Positions 62,814 through 64,000 of a stretch of DNA of 64,000 nt are shown here, in pieces; the stretch's first letter is position 1, and each line of letters begins with the position of its first letter. A program made the translations under genes and the position numbers. This stretch comes from Hypomyces perniciosus (lineage: Eukaryota; Ascomycota; Sordariomycetes; Hypocreales; Hypocreaceae), in contig SPDT01000006.1 in assembly GCA_008477525.1 (NCBI GenBank), positions 89,501 to 153,500 on the forward strand, read 5' to 3'. Below the pieces are notes generated by a model that saw only the letters and a list, made by a program, of their open reading frames with translations, did no database searches and had not been told where the DNA came from.

Positions 62814-63705
62814 GGTAAGCGACATCCAAGGTAGCAGCTCCGAAAAGGGAGTTAGGGAACATCTCAGCACCACCAGAGTGCCCACTCACATCGTCGGTGC
62901 AATATGTTAAGGGTCTCAAAATCGATCAATCCTCGAGTCAAGACGAGCCAGGAATCTCCCCTAGTTGTTGTATTCAATAAAAATTCCTGAAAACGGGCCA
63001 ATTGGCTGAATCTTGCATACGTTAATCGAACGGAGCAGATTACCTATCCGGGGGGTATTGATCCATTGGCGTGTTTTGCACGTGAGGATATAAATAGTCA
63101 TCCTCATACCTATATCTCATCTCATCTCTTTAGGGAATCACAGGCACAACCTATGCCAGCACGTGCTCCATCTATAGTCTACACGAGGATGCTTCTGGTC
63201 GATGATCCACCCACATGATCACTAATCTAGGAATCGTTGACATGCAGCAACTTCGGATCCACTACGGCGCATCGAGTCTGGAAGCCCTTGTCGAATCGCC
63301 GTGCGGCTTGTTCAGGGATGTCACATGCACACAATAGCGTATATACGGCACTATCAGCCGACCTGCTAGAGTGCGCAATTCACTTTTGCTGTTTCATGCA
63401 ATTGGTCGTGCGATAAGGGATCTTTGATAGAGTCATCAGAGGTTAAACAAGAACGGCCTAATAGTAGGATGGCGGACAGCATCTCTGATGCCGTGGCTCT
63501 GTCTACCATGACTGACGAGAATGCTGGCATTGGGACCACAATGCCTAATGAAGGGAATCGTTGTTATCTGTCAGAATTGAAGGCCTGTCTGTATACTGAC
63601 TATATCACGGTGAGAAGAAACTGCTTTTCCTAATCTGAAGAAACTCTATTGTGCGTGACCTAGGCTACTTATGAGACCTCTCTATTTCTATAGACCCTCG
63701 AATAT
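62814..63705. other. gene-poor region near the right end
   Basis: About 890 bp. One 69-codon frame (63424-63633) has a plausible polar composition but no motif or promoter support. Nothing else recognised. Confidence 0.45.
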
Positions 63706-64000
63706 CTATTTCTTCAGAACCTTCTGCAGAATCTCAAGAATATCCTGCTCTGTCACCTCCTCCAGGCCCAACAACTCATTATCCGTCTTCTGGAAGCTAC
63801 CGCCATACTTAGGATCGAAGAGAGCGCGGAAAATATACGGTGCAAGCGTCTCAAAGTCAACCAACCCCTGGGCCAGTCTCGCGTCTGCAACTGCAACGAT
63901 GTCGTCAATCTTGACCTGTTGGGGCTCCCAAGCCTTCTCCGGCGCAGCCTTCTTGGCAAGCTCCAGAAGCTTGTTCTGGGTGATTTCAGTGCTGTGGACG
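63706..64000 (-). CDS. 3' end of an unidentified gene
   Basis: The minus-strand frame is open from the window edge to a TAG at 63706-63708, giving the last 97 residues of a protein whose start lies beyond the window. The sequence is typical coding: KLLELAKKAAPEKAWEPQQ, then KIDDIVAVADARLAQGLVDFE, PYIFRALFDPKYGGSFQKTDNELL, and a C-terminal acidic helix EEVTEQDILEILQKVLKK. It is mostly helical with GC-biased third positions, unlike the decayed block to its left, so it probably marks the return to functional genes. I do not recognise the family. Confidence 0.7.
   Translation of the reverse strand, partial: VHSTEITQNKLLELAKKAAPEKAWEPQQVKIDDIVAVADARLAQGLVDFETLAPYIFRALFDPKYGGSFQKTDNELLGLEEVTEQDILEILQKVLKK

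Noticed and set aside
62493..62820. A second (L2449-type) group I intron upstream of the 28S piece
   Set aside because: The expected 5' exon (GGGAT before AACTGGC) is not found and no guide pairing is seen; the stretch reads better as an unrelated coding relic.
1..64000. Secondary-metabolite gene cluster
   Set aside because: P450, transporters and a Zn2Cys6 factor are present but widely spaced by housekeeping genes, and no PKS, NRPS, terpene cyclase or DMATS is found.
1..64000. CRISPR arrays or prokaryotic operons
   Set aside because: No direct repeat-spacer structure; the genome is eukaryotic with spliceosomal introns.

Overview
The window is nuclear DNA of a filamentous ascomycete (Pezizomycotina). 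Genes are spaced at roughly 1.5-3 kb and many are split by 47-85 nt GT-AG introns with CTAAC or CTGAC-type branch sites. Fungus-specific families are present: a Zn2Cys6 regulator, a Whi5/Nrm1 repressor, an Hst3/4-type sirtuin, PTR2, fungal P450 and DHA1 transporters, and an LSU group I intron. A hypocrealean or similar saprotroph/insect-associated species would fit the protease, P450 and transporter content, but that placement is an inference.

Layout. 0-6.2 kb: 3' end of thiamine pyrophosphokinase, the SNARE BOS1, an MFS drug/H+ antiporter and a P450. 6.2-10.2 kb: a 4-kb gene-poor block with GTA/TAC microsatellites. 10.2-15.5 kb: PTR2 peptide transporter, a second MFS antiporter, thymidylate synthase. 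15.5-18.5 kb: gene remnants and empty DNA. 18.5-25.7 kb: SLAC1/Mae1-type anion transporter, tRNA-Arg(UCG) with an intron, HD-domain hydrolase, group II PLP decarboxylase, zinc alcohol dehydrogenase with a frameshift. 26-32.5 kb: F-box-like and NLR-like remnants, Zn2Cys6 activator, alkylsulfatase broken by one in-frame stop. 33-44.7 kb is the conserved core: SPF1 P5A-ATPase and mitochondrial malate dehydrogenase (convergent), the RQT4/TRIP4-like ribosome quality-control factor, and the Whi5-like cell-cycle repressor. 45-50 kb: one disordered protein gene and a relic. 50-55.7 kb: secreted sedolisin protease and the Hst3/4-like sirtuin. 56-64 kb: a decayed accessory block with an unidentified relic, a frameshifted secreted aspartic protease, a small conserved protein, a zincin pseudogene, a truncated 28S rDNA fragment still carrying a group I intron, another coding relic, and the 3' end of an unidentified gene.

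Housekeeping genes are intact, while many accessory genes are broken by one or two lesions. This gives a mosaic of stable core and eroding accessory segments. I find no backbone enzyme (PKS, NRPS, terpene cyclase), so the transporters and P450 do not make a recognisable metabolite cluster. The most unusual objects are the dispersed 28S fragment with its unspliced group I intron, the near-intact alkylsulfatase with a single stop, and two related 9-mers (TACGGAGTA and TACGAAGTA) recurring between genes.
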